Shown here in pieces: positions 4,872 to 5,798 of a stretch of 5,798 nt of DNA (positions are counted from its first letter, which is position 1; each line of letters starts with the position of its first letter). The stretch is from Verrucomicrobiota bacterium. Lineage in GTDB: Bacteria; Verrucomicrobiota; Verrucomicrobiia; Limisphaerales; UBA1100. The stretch is from assembly GCA_028872645.1 (NCBI GenBank), contig JAPKDK010000195.1:1-5798 (forward strand), written 5' to 3'. A program made the position numbers and the translations under genes. Under the pieces are notes generated by a model. That model was not told the DNA's origin, did not search any database, and was given only the letters and a program-made list of their open reading frames with translations.

Positions 4872-5798
4872 ATGAAAAAATTGTTGAAATTAACCTGTGC
4901 CGTAGCTGTTCTAGCCGGTGCTCTAAATGGATTCGCTCAGGGTGATAAGCGAATTGATGCCCTCGAAAACCAAATCCGTGCCATGCAGCAGCGGTTGGAT
5001 AAAATAAAAGAAGCCGATGCCGCCAATCGCCCACCCGAATGGTTGAATCAAACAAATAGCAAGGGGCTAAGCTTCAATTTCTATGGCGAGTCTAAGTACA
5101 ATATGACCAAGGGTAGCGATGGAAATTATTTTGACCCGCATCGTTTTGTGCTCATCCCGGGCTTCAAGCTAAGCGACAACGCCTACTTCAATTCTGAACT
5201 TGAGCTTGAACATGGCGGCGTGGATGACGACGACGGAGGCCGCTTCGATGGTGAATTGGAACTGGAGCAGTTTTATGCCGATGTGAAAATCAACGACTGG
5301 CTAAACTGGCGTTCACTCGGTGTGAGCCTCATCCCGATCGGCAGCATAAACCTCCGTCATGAGCCGGACCAGTTCTACTCCGTACACCGCCCTATTATGT
5401 ACAAAAAAGTTATCCCCTCCACTTGGATGGAAGGTTCGATGGGCTTTTTCGGAGATGTCCCGCAAATGGAAGGCTTGAGTTGGTTCTTCCTCGTATCACA
5501 GGGTATATCATCCGCAGACTTCAAGATCACCGATTCTGATGGTATACGTAAAACACGTCCCAACCTCAGAGCCAAGGGCGACAACCGACAGCTCGCTTAT
5601 ACGATGCGCTTGGAATACGACGGTGCTTCATCGGAAACCGAATGGCTCAAGGGCTTCTCCGGCAGTACTTCCACTTACATCGGTAATTATCAAGAAACCA
5701 CCACCACTGATACCGACTTATACCTGTGGGACATCGAAGCTAAATACCGCTGGAGTAGCGGGTTGCTGAATAACTTCGAGGTCATCGGCGACTACGCA
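4872..5798 (+). CDS. Outer-membrane porin, phosphate-selective-porin-like (3' end outside window)
   Basis: The frame is open from ATG 4872 to the window edge, 309 codons without a stop. A TAA directly precedes the ATG, so this is the first possible start. Residues 1-22 form a Sec signal peptide: MKKLLK, a hydrophobic core, and a Gly-Phe-Ala cleavage site before Gln23. Residues 25-48 (RIDALENQIRAMQQRLDKI) look like a short coiled coil, as in trimeric porins with an N-terminal periplasmic helix. From about residue 66, alternating amphipathic strands suggest a beta-barrel (LSFNFYGESKY, AYFNSELELEH, ELELEQFYADVKI). The stretch SLIPIGSINLRHEPDQFYSV, then HRP and IPSTWMEGSMGFFG (about 152-194), resembles a widespread porin group usually labelled phosphate-selective or simply porin. 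The substrate cannot be read from sequence. The gene is more AT-rich than its neighbours. Tandem Fur boxes in its promoter imply iron-responsive expression. Confidence 0.85.
   Translation, partial: MKKLLKLTCAVAVLAGALNGFAQGDKRIDALENQIRAMQQRLDKIKEADAANRPPEWLNQTNSKGLSFNFYGESKYNMTKGSDGNYFDPHRFVLIPGFKLSDNAYFNSELELEHGGVDDDDGGRFDGELELEQFYADVKINDWLNWRSLGVSLIPIGSINLRHEPDQFYSVHRPIMYKKVIPSTWMEGSMGFFGDVPQMEGLSWFFLVSQGISSADFKITDSDGIRKTRPNLRAKGDNRQLAYTMRLEYDGASSETEWLKGFSGSTSTYIGNYQETTTTDTDLYLWDIEAKYRWSSGLLNNFEVIGDYA

Noticed and set aside
4872..5798. Possibility that the signal-peptide protein is a TonB-dependent receptor.
   Set aside because: No TonB box or plug-domain motif is seen, and the strands begin soon after a short coiled coil, as in porins.
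1..5798. Search for mobile elements, CRISPR arrays, tRNA or rRNA genes, and defence or biosynthetic cassettes.
   Set aside because: No transposase, regularly spaced repeat, RNA-gene signature or unfamiliar gene cluster is visible; the genes are intact housekeeping and regulatory genes plus one porin.

Overview
This is an ordinary chromosomal segment of a Gram-negative bacterium. It carries, in order: the C-terminal part of a complex I subunit (nuoN), pyruvate kinase (pyk), a small [4Fe-4S] ferredoxin, CinA, a Fur-family regulator, and the first 309 codons of an outer-membrane porin. The GC-rich core, starts that mostly lack a Shine-Dalgarno sequence, a full-length CinA, and a ferredoxin of the CIDCDLCRETAP...CPVEAIG kind together suggest Verrucomicrobiota. 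This is inference from remembered family resemblance and is only moderately certain. The porin with a signal peptide shows that the cell has an outer membrane.

Layout. nuoN (+) enters from the left edge and meets pyk (-) tail to tail; their stop codons share 4 bp. pyk and the ferredoxin gene (+) diverge from a 128-bp gap. The ferredoxin gene and cinA (-) converge on a 50-bp gap holding a rho-independent terminator for the ferredoxin transcript. cinA and fur (+) diverge from a roughly 109-bp gap with a 10-bp direct repeat and a short inverted repeat. fur ends in a U-tract hairpin that includes its own stop codon. The 136 bp after fur form an iron-box promoter, followed by the porin gene, which runs off the right edge.

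The most informative part is the fur-porin junction. A consensus -35 (TTGACA) and a -10 (TATCTT) lie 17 bp apart, and a 19-bp near-palindrome matching the classical Fur box at 15 of 19 positions fills the spacer. A second copy of its right half (13 identical bases) lies 35 bp downstream, between the likely transcription start and the porin ATG. The simple reading is that Fur, encoded immediately upstream, represses the porin when its metal is abundant.

I found no mobile element, CRISPR array, RNA gene, defence cassette or clearly new system. The points worth checking are the operator layout, substitutions in the Fur and pyruvate kinase metal sites, two unpaired extra cysteines in the ferredoxin, and the compact convergent gene ends.
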